Source: Tyto alba
Taxonomy: Eukaryota > Chordata > Aves > Strigiformes > Tytonidae
Direction: 5' to 3'
Length of the DNA: 64,000 nt
Assembly: GCF_018691265.1 (NCBI RefSeq)
Contig: NW_024881278.1
Span: 7,089,501-7,153,500 of the forward strand
The translations under genes and the position numbers were made by a program. Positions 24,133 through 36,300 of this stretch are shown here, piece after piece. The notes beneath the pieces were generated by a model, which saw only the letters and a program-made list of their open reading frames with translations, made no database searches and was not told the DNA's origin. The number at the start of each line of letters is the position of its first letter. Positions within the stretch are counted from its first letter, which is position 1.

Positions 24133-26262
24133 AAACAAGCATCTCTGAGTTTCTAACATGAATAGCTGCAATATTGTAATGTTTACGTATTTGCTAAATG
24201 TCCACCCACCAAAAACTTGACAGCTCTCTCACAAAAACACAGTATTACCTTTAGAGGGAAATCTAAAGGTATAAGTGCCGTTCAGTGGGACACCTCACTC
24301 CTGCCCACATTAGGGCAGTGCAGTTAGAATCAGATTAGGAGAAAAAATTGAAGGAGAAGAGGACTGTTCTTGCCCAAGGTTGTTACCTCAACAACGTATT
24401 TCTCTTCATAAAAGATTTACAAGACATACCTAAAATATAAGGATAGTGATAATGACAATAGTCCCTTATATTGCACCTTATTTCAAAGTACTGCAAAACT
24501 ACTTATGATCTGGTTTGTATTATTAGAATATATGCACAAAAACTATGCATACTACCTGTATGTATCTATAAGACCAAATAAAAGACTAGAGAGAGAGGAA
24601 TCTTCTCTTCACTGATGAAACAGAAGCCACACTGAACTGGAACACAGCAAAGGACATCATATAACATTAATACCCAAGTCACTGAGGAACTGAATGAAGC
24701 ATATCCAATTTTAATAGCCTATGACATCTGGGTAAGTAGAAGACCACTTATAAAATATTCATTTGACAAATCTTTGCGGCTGTTTGGGTCTTGCATCTGA
24801 AAATGTAATCTGAGCCTTGATTTAGACCTCACCTGAAGAACACAGCCCTCACCAACACATTTTCTATTAATATCACAATTTCACAGCTGAGCATTGGCTC
24901 AGAGCAAAGCATCTGGACCCTCCAGTACATCTACAGATGTGCTGAAGGTCTCATATCTCTATTCTGAGCGTATCTTATCCCACATGAATTTGTGCTCACC
25001 AAGCTGCAGCAGAAATCTGGATAAACTGAAGCAGGAAGATGCACATCAGGATACCAAAACTATCAGTGAACTTACTTGTATTAATTGCTCAGAAAGATAA
25101 CCTGGCAAATCTTACCTGCACTCTGACAGAAAGAACATCACCTCCACAGTTCTCTGAGGGGAAAGTGGATGCCTAAGAACTTAATTATGATATAACAGTC
25201 AACTGACATTGTTTTATTCATTATTCTTACTAGGACCTGAAGCTCAAAAACTTTAAATACAACCTCCTGGCTGTCTCCTCATGAGTTTTACCCATTTCTT
25301 CTACATGAAGATTAGTCTGGCCACAAACTCTGAATAAGAACAGCGATCTGGAACTCATCTCCATCCCAGAAATTGCAGGCATTTTTTTAACCAAAGGTGT
25401 GTTTCATTATGTTACATTGGTAGGAAGCAAAATCTGTATTCAAATCCTCAATCCAGAATCCATGTATTTGGAGATGAGAAGTGCTGGCACAGGTCCACAG
25501 GTTAAATCCTCAGAGTGAACCACTCCACTGAGAAAGAAATTTGCATAGCAGAAAAACAGTCTAAAGGCACCGCCGTACATGCAGAGACACGGAGCACCTT
25601 CTAAGAGGCAGGAAATATGGCTTGTGGCAAGAGTAATTTTAGGAGTAAGACAAGAAGCCTGAGTAAGCAGATGTTGTCTGCAAGGTCAGAAAGGTAAGTG
25701 CCAGTTTCACAACACTGCAGTTTATGCAGTGACACAGAACTTATTCCAACCCCTCTGGGGAATCAACACCACCTGTGTTGGTTTGCATCTGTGATCAGAT
25801 TAAACTGTGACGTACAACTGCCTCCCTTCATGCAGATCCCAGGTTCCTGCACATGGAGATCCATACTGTCTCCAGCTAGCACTGTGGTTCTGAGGGAACA
25901 GTCTGAAGGAAACCAAGGTAGTTTCTTAGCCCTTATTTTTCCCTTCCTGGGTAAATATTTCAAGCCTACCAAGACTTAGAAACACTGGCCTTCCACTTAT
26001 TTTTTCCCTACTGGCTACCTTTTTAAAAACACTTGAATTCAAGGAGAACTACCCCATTTTTATTTATTAGTTTATTTATTTTGACCTTTTCTAGCAACAA
26101 AAATGTATCCAGCACATCATGCATGCGTGAATGGTATGGTTCCACAGGCCAAACATACACAAAACGTGAGGAATACTTGCTGCAGAAAGGAGCTGGCAAT
26201 AAAAGGGTGAAATAATTAATAGTAAAAATTAATAATTATATATGTATTAAGTATTTTTATAT
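24133..26262. other. Stretch between miR-217 and the polypurine arrays
   Basis: No gene is recognised. Besides the stem-loop at 24246-24271, a worn SINE-like fragment is suspected at 24451-24505, resembling the 'TATATTGCACCTT...AAAGTACT' head of old amniote SINEs. The final 60 bases before the array are very AT-rich. Confidence 0.45.
24246..24271 (+). other. Perfect 10-bp stem-loop just downstream of pre-miR-217
   Basis: TACCTTTAGA (24246-24255) is the exact reverse complement of TCTAAAGGTA (24262-24271), leaving a six-base loop, GGGAAA. In a primary microRNA transcript this would form a short, stable hairpin starting about 115 bases after the miR-217 precursor. It is too short to be a Drosha substrate. 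It could be a protein-binding or termination-linked RNA structure, a DNA palindrome, or chance. Orientation is given as that of the cluster. Confidence 0.4.
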
Positions 26263-26449
26263 GAGAGGAGAGGAGAGGAGAGGAGAGGGAGAGGAGAGGA
26301 GAGGAGAGGAGAGGAGAGGAGAGGAGAGGAGAGGAGAGGAGAGGAGAGGAGAGGAGAGGAGAGGAGAGGAGAGGAGAGGAGAGGAGAGGAGAGGAGAGGA
26401 GAGGAGAGGAGAGGAGAGGAGAGGAGAGGAGAGGAGAGGAGAGGAGAGA
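26263..26449. repeat. Pentanucleotide microsatellite (GAGAG)n, about 37 copies
   Basis: The + strand is a pure run of GAGAG units: five copies from 26263, one inserted G at 26288, then 32 more copies to 26448. No other change is visible. All 187 bases are purines. It sits directly beside the 11-bp array, separated only by a short purine-rich joint carrying one T at 26450. Long open frames on both strands here are artefacts of the repeat. Confidence 0.98.
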
Positions 26450-26464
26450 TAAGAGAAAAAAAAG

Positions 26465-27120
26465 AAGAGGAAGAGAAGAGGAAGAGAAGAGGAAGAGAAG
26501 AGGAAGAGAAGAGGAAGAGAAGAGGAAGAGAAGAGGAAGAGAAGAGGAAGAGAAGAGGAAGAGAAGAGGAAGAGAAGAGGAAGAGAAGAGGAAGAGAAGA
26601 GGAAGAGAAGAGGAAGAGAAGAGGAAGAGAAGAGGAAGAGAAGAGGAAGAGAAGAGGAAGAGAAGAGGAAGAGAAGAGGAAGAGAAGAGGAAGAGAAGAG
26701 GAAGAGAAGAGGAAGAGAAGAGGAAGAGAAGAGGAAGAGAAGAGGAAGAGAAGAGGAAGAGAAGAGGAAGAGAAGAGGAAGAGAAGAGGAAGAGAAGAGG
26801 AAGAGAAGAGGAAGAGAAGAGGAAGAGAAGAGGAAGAGAAGAGGAAGAGAAGAGGAAGAGAAGAGGAAGAGAAGAGGAAGAGAAGAGGAAGAGAAGAGGA
26901 AGAGAAGAGGAAGAGAAGAGGAAGAGAAGAGGAAGAGAAGAGGAAGAGAAGAGGAAGAGAAGAGGAAGAGAAGAGGAAGAGAAGAGGAAGAGAAGAGGAA
27001 GAGAAGAGGAAGAGAAGAGGAAGAGAAGAGGAAGAGAAGAGGAAGAGAAGAGGAAGAGAAGAGGAAGAGAAGAGGAAGAGAAGAGGAAGAGAAGAGGAAG
27101 AGAAGAGGAAGAGAAGAGGA
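26465..27120. repeat. 11-bp minisatellite AAGAGGAAGAG, 59.6 perfect copies
   Basis: The unit AAGAGGAAGAG repeats in strict 11-base register from 26465 to 27120: 59 full units plus seven bases, 656 bp, with no substitution that I can find. The unit can be read as AAGAGG + AAGAG, closely related to the neighbouring GAGAG pentamer. Read on the minus strand in any frame, it gives an 11-residue repeat of Ser, Leu, Pro and Phe; this explains the apparent 296- and 300-codon ORFs, which are not genes. Together with its neighbours it makes a + strand that is purine-only from 26451 to 27127. The perfection suggests a recent expansion, and its true length in the genome may vary. Confidence 0.98.
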
Positions 27121-29210
27121 GAAAAGATGGGTCCCATTCATTACGCTCACTGATTCCACAAGCTCATACCTACTTCTGCAGGAGATACACTAACCTGGAC
27201 AGCTGGCAATGTGTGGACAAGAGAGAAGTGATCCTGCACCACACACATATGCAGAATTACATGACAGATACTGGTCTATGTGCTGTGGCAATTTTAGCCA
27301 GCTTTATTTTTATTGGAGAAGTTAAAAAGAATTGAGCTCCCTGCAATTAGCACTGCCTGGTGCCACTTGCACTCTGATCTCATGGCATGCAGTTACAATC
27401 CTTTCTTCTCTAATCCCAAGACTCTCATTTAGACAGAGGTCATGCCAACCCTAACCAATAAGAGTACATTCTTCTCAGAAATTATTACAGACATAAAGCA
27501 CACAGCTAGTTCTCTTAGTCCTATAGCAGTAATTTTACTTTTACTTTTCTTTGGTCATTCTTCAAGAAAATTTTTGTTTTTTGTTTTTTGTTTTTTTTTA
27601 AACAAGCCTTAACCTTAAGTTTTTCTAAATGTGAATGTGTGAATGCACTCTGTGAACTTAACAACTTTGTGGCCATATAGCCACAAGGAAGGGAATGAGG
27701 GGGGGAGAGAGGGAGAGAGACCTCTTATAACAAAAGTTGCAAAACTTATTGATCCTTTTAGGCTTTATTTTAATTTACTAGACTTCAAGGTGACTTGACA
27801 GTAGTTCTGAGGTGCTCTGAAACCAAGTGCTTTTTGGCCTGCTAGGTATATCAGGCTACCTATGTAGTGCAACACGCAGTTATCTACACTCTAGACTTCT
27901 CAGTACTGGGGAGTGGGACTGACAGACCTGGGCCTTTGCCTTGAACCCAATTAACCACCAAGAAATTACTATGGTATTATAGGTGTCTTCAAGTCCCAAT
28001 CAGCTTAAACACAAATGCCGTGAGAAAGCAAATGGGTGGGAAGACTGAAGGGAGCTGATGTCATCGAGCTCACACTGTAATCTAATTCTAGACTCTTTAG
28101 GCCTCCCATCTCTCATCCTCTTCTTCTCTTCCTGTTTCTAGGAAAGAAAATAGCCTCCACCCTGCTAATGATCCCTCAAGGGAGGCAGCGTCAAGAGGCA
28201 ACACTTGCTGCAGCAGAGAAAAGCCACGGCTGCTGCTGTTGCTGTACACAGCACCAGGCTAATTGTATCCACAGCCTACAGATATCAACTAATCTAAGTG
28301 GGTGAGGAAGGAAGCCTCCCCCCCATGGGAACTCTGATTCAGGGAAGGAGGGGAACAGCTTTTCAGTGAAAACAAACCACTGAGCTTCTCAGAACCCCAA
28401 TAATGTCTACGCATTCTCCAGAGAGGATTTGCAGAAAAACATGAACAAACATACTCAGACAGAAAGATGCATAGCTGGAAACCTCATTTGAACGTGACAT
28501 TTTACAGTGAAAACATAGGGCAGAGGGCTTAAGAAGATCTTGCTCCTCATCCCCACCAGCAGGCAGCGATGGGTTCCTCTTGCTTTGATTTTTCATAACT
28601 TCTTTGCCTCCCTCCTCCCTGCTGCATGCTTACAGCCAGCTTCAGAGCTCCCTCACTGAAGCCGCTGGAAACAGGTAAGGAAGCCAAAATGAACCATTTA
28701 CTGTTCTTCCACAATTTTTTTCCCCCCTTTCTCATTTCCATCCCAGTTCAGCTACTGTCTAATCAGCCTGCAGCGACAGTCACAAAAAACATGGCATTAA
28801 CTGTATTTCTCCTCACTTACCTTTTCCTCACTACCCAGAGAGTATCCAGTAATCCTTGCCCTGGGAAACTGTTATTATCTCAGAGGGAAAGCTCCCTTTC
28901 CATTACTTGCTCCCACTCCCCGATTCAACCTCTGCCAGAGGAAAGTCTGCGAATGCGATGCTCCACCAGGTTTGTTAACCACAGAGCACCACATTCATTT
29001 ATGACAGCTATGACCTGGGAGAAAAATGAAGAGAGAAGAAGGAGGAAGAATTTGATAAGACAGTAATTAAATACTGACGTGTTGAATCTCCCACTCTGCT
29101 ATCACTGCTTTTGAAGGCAATAAAATCCAGACTGGTATTTCCCAGGAACCTCTATACATACAAAAACCCATCTGAGGCAGGCATTCTCTACAATAAAAAT
29201 TATTGTAATG

Positions 29211-29280
29211 GTTTCAGACCAAAGATCCATCTAATTCACCTGGCAGTAACTACAACAAGGTGCAAGAACAAGGTAAACAC
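29211..29280 (+). repeat. Worn interspersed repeat fragment (copy A)
   Basis: The segment carries CCAAAGATCCATCTAATTCACCTGGCA-type sequence followed by AAGAACAAGGTAA. A second locus in the window (51241-51335, inside EFEMP1 intron 3) has CCAAAGGTTCATCTGGTCCAGGATTCA followed by GGAACAAGGCAAGG. The shared order of words suggests decayed copies of one old dispersed element, possibly a CR1-type LINE tail or an amniote SINE. The family name is uncertain. Confidence 0.4.
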
Positions 29281-32200
29281 AGTGGTACTTTCCCAAGTGC
29301 TCTTCCAGGCACCAACAAACTGTGACTTATGAATCCCCTGAGACATCCATTCCCATGCATTTAGTATCCTAACAAATTTATTTTTCATGAACCTGTCTGG
29401 TATCCCGTCAAGCCCACATAAGCTGCAGTATCCATAATACCTGAGGCAAGGCTACACATAGTAATAAAGAACCACTTCTTTTTGTACCTCTGCTCAGTAG
29501 AGGTTCCTTCAAGCTTTACCTTACTTGAAAATCTGGCCGCTGAGTATGCATATGAAAAACAGTGATCATTCCTAAAAATTTGTGTAAATTTTACCACACT
29601 ATTCCATAATTCCTGCTGGAAATGTGCGAAGAAAAAAAGAAACAAACAAAAAAAAAAACATAGGGAGGGAAAAAAAGCCCAGGCAATGAAAAAAGAAGGT
29701 GACTGGTAAAACAGGTCATTGTATCAAAAAAGAGAATCTGTAATTCCTACTTTAAGGACACAAAGAAGTCTTCAGAGAAGTTTACACATCTTTTGAATTT
29801 CTGCCCAAGTATCTCAGCAAGTAGGAAGATGTTTTAAATGACAGGCCCCCCCTCTCTCCTGACTGCATACTTGGAGATGCTTAGATGCCATATTTATTCC
29901 ATCAGGCTCGTGAAATAAGTTACACCCAAGAAATGTGCTCCAGAGGTGCCCATTTCAGACAGCAGGGTATGAGTAACTAGCACGGAGGTCTATGGTCTCC
30001 CTAGTTTTGGTTAATCCACCTCCCACTTGGACCATATCTCAGCACAGACAGGGAAGGCGCACAAAGCTGTCCACCCTTCTGGATGACTCTACAGTCCTGA
30101 TGGAGCAACAGCTTGGGGCACACGCTGCAGTTAGCCACCCACACACATAGGTTAATGCACTTTTGATGATTCATAAACCCAGATCTAACAGCAGAATCAA
30201 GCCTTTTGTTCATTATTTTGGAATGAAACATCAGCTAACATTTTTTACAGATGACTGTCAAGGCAAAATTCTGGACTGAAGATTCCTGCTTATCTAAAAT
30301 GATTTTCAGCTACACCCTTTAAGGCAAAGCCATGTCTATTAAAAGAAATAAAGAAAATCCCAGAATCATAATCCTGGAACATTCAGCTGTGTACCGTACT
30401 CCATGTAGTCCACTATGTCTAGATTTTGCAGGGATCCTCTGTACAGTGAATGCTATTACTGTGCTACATAATCCCTACTCACTGTGGACTAGTTAAGGAT
30501 GGATTTGTATAGTCTTAACTGCAAATTCTTCTGCTTTTGGGTGTTCTTGCTGAGTCTTTAATAACATAGCTTTGAAGTTCAATCACTCTCTTCACATTTG
30601 CAACCATTATACTTGAGATATATACAAAATGAGGAATAAGCTTGTAAAGTAGGAGTTAAAAGGGAAAAACATGAGGAAAGTTTTACTCATCAATAGTTTT
30701 TGACAAAATTAACTTTAGTGTCATGCACTTCAAGTCCAATTTTCAAATCACTGGAGATCTGCCCTCATGCTCCCTCCAGCAAATTCTATTCAATCACTAA
30801 TTATGAAAGGGAAGAAGGGTTGCAAATCAAGACAGGGGGCACAAGAAGATTCACAACTGCCAGTTAACTTTACTACTAATATAATGGAAAAAGTATGTGC
30901 AGAGCAGCCACCCAGAAGATGACTGCCCACAAAATTTTGAAGAAAGAGTTACATCAGAAGAGAAGATGGCCACAGAAAATTAGTGGCACACAGCTCAACT
31001 AATCTAATGCACAGAGCTAGAATGAGAGAGACTATGGACACAGAAAAACTGCTCTGACATAAAGATATATTGCCACATTCCCTTTTTTAGACAAAGGGGA
31101 AAGATTAACAACTTCTGTGTCAGCTAACAGAGGACAGATCTTTATGAGGAAAGCATTTCCAGAATATTTTATATGATCGAACATTTTCTTTGACCTCCCC
31201 ACAATACTGCGATACCCTCAGAGCTATACTGCTCATATTTGCAAAATGAACACAAAGGAAGACACTGGAAACGCAGGTCCAATCAACAATCTCCTTTCCT
31301 ATCTTTCCTGTTGTTTGCCTGATGACATAGACACCGCTTAAGGCAATAATGTACTTAGAAAAATCTGTGTATGTGGAAGTAACTAACTCCAATAGCCCCT
31401 TTCCACAGTTGCCAATGCAAAGTGTAAACACACTGTGGCATACACTTCATGTAGCCTACAATAAATACCAAACCATACATTTAGATTTCAGTTCCGCAGC
31501 TGCATTTTCTCAGACACCCACCTCTATTCAGAAAGCATCATTTGCACAGTCAGTACACATTAGCAAACAGGACTACAAGATTTATTTTCTCTACAATATT
31601 TAGTAAGATAAAGGAAATAAATTTTTAAAACATAGGACATGAATTTTTCTTGGGGGCAGGAGGTGCTGGCAGATGTAGAGACACACATCACAGCATTTTT
31701 TTGTTTCAAGTAGTGAGTTCAGGAGTGTTACTCCACATCACAGAAGGGATGGCTACTGGCTCAAAAGCCTTGGCCTTTAGAAGGTTTTTTTCAGATATAA
31801 ATAACATCCCATTTTGATCGATTTTTCTTACTCCATCTATAAACTTCTTTTTTTCTCCTGCCATTTTCCAATCTGTTCTGGCAGCCATATTATTTCTAGA
31901 TATGTAACATATTCTACTGGTTCACATAAATTTATATTATATATGAACACTTATGTATATAACTACACACACAAAAAAGAATGTTGAAAGAATGTTAAAG
32001 TTGTGAAGTCCAGACTCCAAAGGTCATGAAGTGGCAAGATTCAACTTGCACATTTTTGCACATTTACACAAAAAGTAGTTTCTGGCCCTTAATGATGTCT
32101 ATGGAATATGAAGGGAAAAGACATCAACATTATGGAGGATCCTTTGATCCAAACTGTTGTTGTAATACATGTACAACATGCTGTCTGTAATAAAAGTTCA

Positions 32201-32686
32201 GCATCGTTAGACTTCTTTTGCTAGAGATTCTTCAAATGTCTGATATGAAAAGAAAACCAGAGTGTTACTTCTTTCTAAATGCAGTACTACAACAGATAGG
32301 GAAATTCTAAATTCTGTGAGACCAAACATTAGGGTAAGACATGTTTTTACACAATTTACCCTAACTTTGTAAACCTAAAAATCCCCCTCCTTGCCATCTA
32401 AATGCAGCATGTCTGATCTCGCAACAGAGGATAACTTTCTGACAAAAACTAGAAACTTTAGTCATCTAAATCTTTCTGTAGAAAACTCACAGAATTCATA
32501 TTCTTATTCAGTGAAAACTTGACTTCTCTATTTCCAATCTTCCTTCACATCAAGGTATTATAAAGAGGTTTCCAAACTTCCAGCTGAGAGGCAGAATTTA
32601 TTATCTCCACAAATCATTAATTTTAAGCTCCAGTAAAAGTACAAGGTCATTTAATGATGTGATAGATTATATCCCATCCCTTAAGT

Positions 32687-33310
32687 TTGAGGATCGTGAC
32701 AGTAGCATCTCCTCTGCTAAATCAACAGGATGGACAGTCTCAAAAACATTCTGCCCAGGGACCACCAGGTTTACAAGCTCTGCTGAGCAACCATCAGCGC
32801 TGCAAATTCTCCAAGTCCTGCTTATGCACTGTGCTGGCTGAGACTGCAACCACCAAAAACTCCAGCTGTTTGTGCCAAAGTCCTTTACGTAGATGCACAA
32901 TTGGAACTTGTAAATTACACGTAAAAACAGCTAAGGCTCATGAAACTCCAAAACATTTCCAGTTTGACCAGTGTGGCCAGCAGGGTTGTAATTTCTGTGA
33001 ATCCAGTATCTGGGGTTCTTGGAATTTACCAGCCCTGCTGGCAAAGCAGTCAGATCTTGTAACGTCCATGTGGGCAGGAATGAGGTTCAAGGAACTTACA
33101 AACTCCCCAGGGCAGCTGGAGCAGCTTGCAAATTCAGTCAGACAGATACCTAGCATTCATGGAAATTTGCCAAGCCTTTTCAGAAAACAAATCACAGCTC
33201 ATGATGCTTACAGTTTTTTTTCACTCTTGGAACTAAAAGTGAGGTCCACTGCAGAGGTTATACTCCTCTCTAAATGCCTGAATGAGAATGTGTCTTTGCT
33301 GGGAATCTAA
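32687..33310 (+). other. 207-codon open frame without recognisable product
   Basis: This is the longest non-repetitive open frame in the window. The predicted chain is Cys- and Ser-rich in its first half, with no signal peptide, membrane segment, known domain or internal repeat that I recognise. Minus-strand frames are open over the same bases (32667-32900 and 32938-33156), and local GC is higher than the surroundings, so lack of stops is partly a composition effect. An old transposon fragment or a chance ORF is more likely than a gene. I see no promoter or clear splice context. Confidence 0.15.
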
Positions 33311-36300
33311 GTTATATTCTTGGCTGTGTATCTACAGGACAATATGAACTTCCCTACAGACTCAATGGCTGCAGCTTCTACTGTATGCCTGAAGGATACT
33401 GTAAATGTTGTTCTTATGCAAATTAACCTCCACAGGTAGTCTGGTGAAGATATAATCTTTATCAAGTATCTCACACAAAATAAAACAGGCACCAGAGGAG
33501 CCAGCAACTACTTCACGTTTCAGCCTCAGAGCAGTTCTGGAAAGGCTTGAGGAAAGGTGAAGATGTTCCTAAGCACAGAACACTTTTTTGCTCCTCTGTT
33601 GACTGTTTTCTTTTGTTTGAGATATCTCAAACTACCTTCTTAACTATCATCAATGAGAAGCACTGAACCACAGTAACAGAGAGGAAAGGAACACTGACGG
33701 GACAGATGTAACAAAATATCATCAAATTATTATTTCACTGTTGCTTCAAACAAAGCACATGTACCAGCTTCAGCAGTCATGTGCTTGAGCCTAACCTTCT
33801 AAGCACAGAAGTCTGATAAGTTTTAAAGACTCAGGCTGTTATTATAAGAATATTACATGTACATCTGTATAATGCATATGAATTAGCAGATATTCTACTC
33901 CCTGACTATTAGCACAGAGTCTATCTGGAGTCAGTTATCCCTGGAAATTTCCATCCCATGTCTGCCTCCAAGTGTCTATGAAATCACTAAGCAGCTTCTG
34001 TGGAGCATCTGCACCTACCCAGATTAAAAATCAGTGTTAGATACTATAATCAGCCTCTTCATTCCACCAGACTCAGGACAGGCCAAAGAATACTCTGACC
34101 AATGGAACTGAGCCAAGATGTCCATCCTTATATTAAAAGTAAGAGACTAGCCCTTGGATGGGAACAGTCACAGACATTAGCCAATATCAGCCCACTGAGG
34201 AAGAGAAGATTTTGCCTCATCTGCAGCAATTAAGAAAAGGCCAGGATTTTCTGGACAGAGGTCTTTGACTGTGGCCTCCAGCACCGCCCTCTGCCTTCCC
34301 TGTTATGCAGCTACATTAGACCCACATTAGAAGGGACTCCTAGATCCTAATCCCAGAGATAACCCAAAGCACCATTATCTTTAGTAATTCTGGTTCACAA
34401 AATTTGGGAAGGGGTAGCCCCACTGAGATACCCATTCTTTCACCTTTCTCCAAACCTGCTTTGCGCAGCTTAGCACAGAGAAGCCTCTACAGAACCCAGG
34501 GAGACAAATACAGCAGATGCTACCAGAAAGGCCCTTACACAGTTGCATGTGCTCTCCCTGTGTGTGTATGTATGTATGCATGTGCTTTGCAGAATGTGTA
34601 GACATGTGTTCATAGGTTTGTCCATACTTCCAGAACTTCTGTACCCAAAGAAATTGATTTTTGCCTTCTAAGAAGCATTGCATTCGTTAAGAGGAAAACA
34701 AAAGCTGTAGGAAACATGAATAGGAGGGAGATGTACTGGATAAGCACGGATAAAGGAAAGCCTGATTCATCAACACTCCTTAGACTCTGCTTATTACACT
34801 GACTTCCCCTGGCAGAGGTCTTCCCTCTCATTTTAATCTTTTGAAGACTCTGCACAGGCAGTATACATTGATTAAAACTGTCTGCAATCAATATTATCTT
34901 TACTTCTCCTTTTATCCACTCTGATATTAATACACACAAAGAAACTTCTCAGCAAGAGCCTTTCATACTCTTCTCCTCTTTGTCTTACTCTTCTCTTGCA
35001 CGAGTATCCATTGTCATCTCAAAAAATACACTGGAGTAACGCAGCCCCTCCCAAATTCCCTTGTAGTGTACTCTTTGTGAATCTTAAAGTCTGTTATTCC
35101 CAGAACCTGAACCTTAAGGCGAATTGTTGCATTTAGGATTCCTAGTCTTGCCAGGTTCAGGGTTTTTTTCCTGAATTCAACTTACTCAACCTTCTGTTTA
35201 ACCAAATTGAAACAGAAACTACATTTTGCACAGAAGATGAAGATACAGCAGCAGCTTCAGAAAATACCATACCAGGATAGAGATGTTTAATCCACACTAA
35301 CCAGTCTAGCTCTTCTTAATGTCACATGGTAACATGCCTTTGTAGTCATTACAGAAGCTCAAATCCTTTTCCCAATAACTGTATCATAGAGGGATGGTTA
35401 ATTGCTCTGACAAGGCAACAAATGAAGCCTCACAAAGAACATAACATTTGTATGTAACAGCTTGCTACATCACATATGTAACTTATGCTAATTCTTTTCT
35501 CTTTCATGCAATTTTAAAGAAGTAAATTGGCTTAAGGGGAGTGGAGAGTAGTTATTACCACAGTTTAAACAAGAGGAAAATTATTTTAATTGCATATATT
35601 ATGGTAGAATATGCTGGCACTCTCCATACAGACTTCCTTCTTAAGGTGAGTCGGTTCAGAGGATTCCTATTTTTGGCTTATTTCATCCATGAAGGTTCCT
35701 TTCTTCATGAATCAGAGCTGAAGACTATGCAAACTAACTAGAAGTGAATTCATGTGGCATTCAGGAAAGAGTTCTTTCGTCTATCAGAGAACAACCTTGG
35801 ACAAAGCCATCAATTTCAACAGTTTCAGACTAGGGCAAGTTCAGCTATGAAGCTACATCCCAGTTTCAAAGATGATCCCTCTTCCCAAAATGATCTGAAG
35901 CAAATGTCCAAATTTGAACTTCTTCAATACATTAAGAATTTTTGGAACAAGCTCTGGATATAAAGTCTGTGGAGCTCTTCCATACATCATATGGTACGAG
36001 AATTGTGAAAGACCACCTCCCCAGAGGGCCTTATGCCTGTGCTCTGTGTCTAATATTCCATCTTCCCCACTGCTGGTCTGATATTTGAACTGTAACTACA
36101 GAATCCCTTCCAAAATACTTGCACATTTGTGTTTGCCTTCCAGTAAACATTCCGCTTTTCAGCCACCGTGAGCACTGAGCACACCTCATACTGACATTTT
36201 GCCGCTAGAGGGCAGCTCTATATTTCTATTATATCTCTCTAATTCTCTCCAAGAGGAATTAATTTCATTGCATTCCTGCACAATGGATCCACAACATTTA

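Noticed and set aside
26247..27159. Minus-strand frames of 296 and 300 codons made of Ser/Leu/Pro/Phe repeats, and a plus-strand Arg/Gly/Glu frame
   Set aside because: They are translations of the 5-bp and 11-bp tandem arrays. An 11-bp unit keeps all frames open if it has no stop; there is no unique sequence, promoter or splice context.
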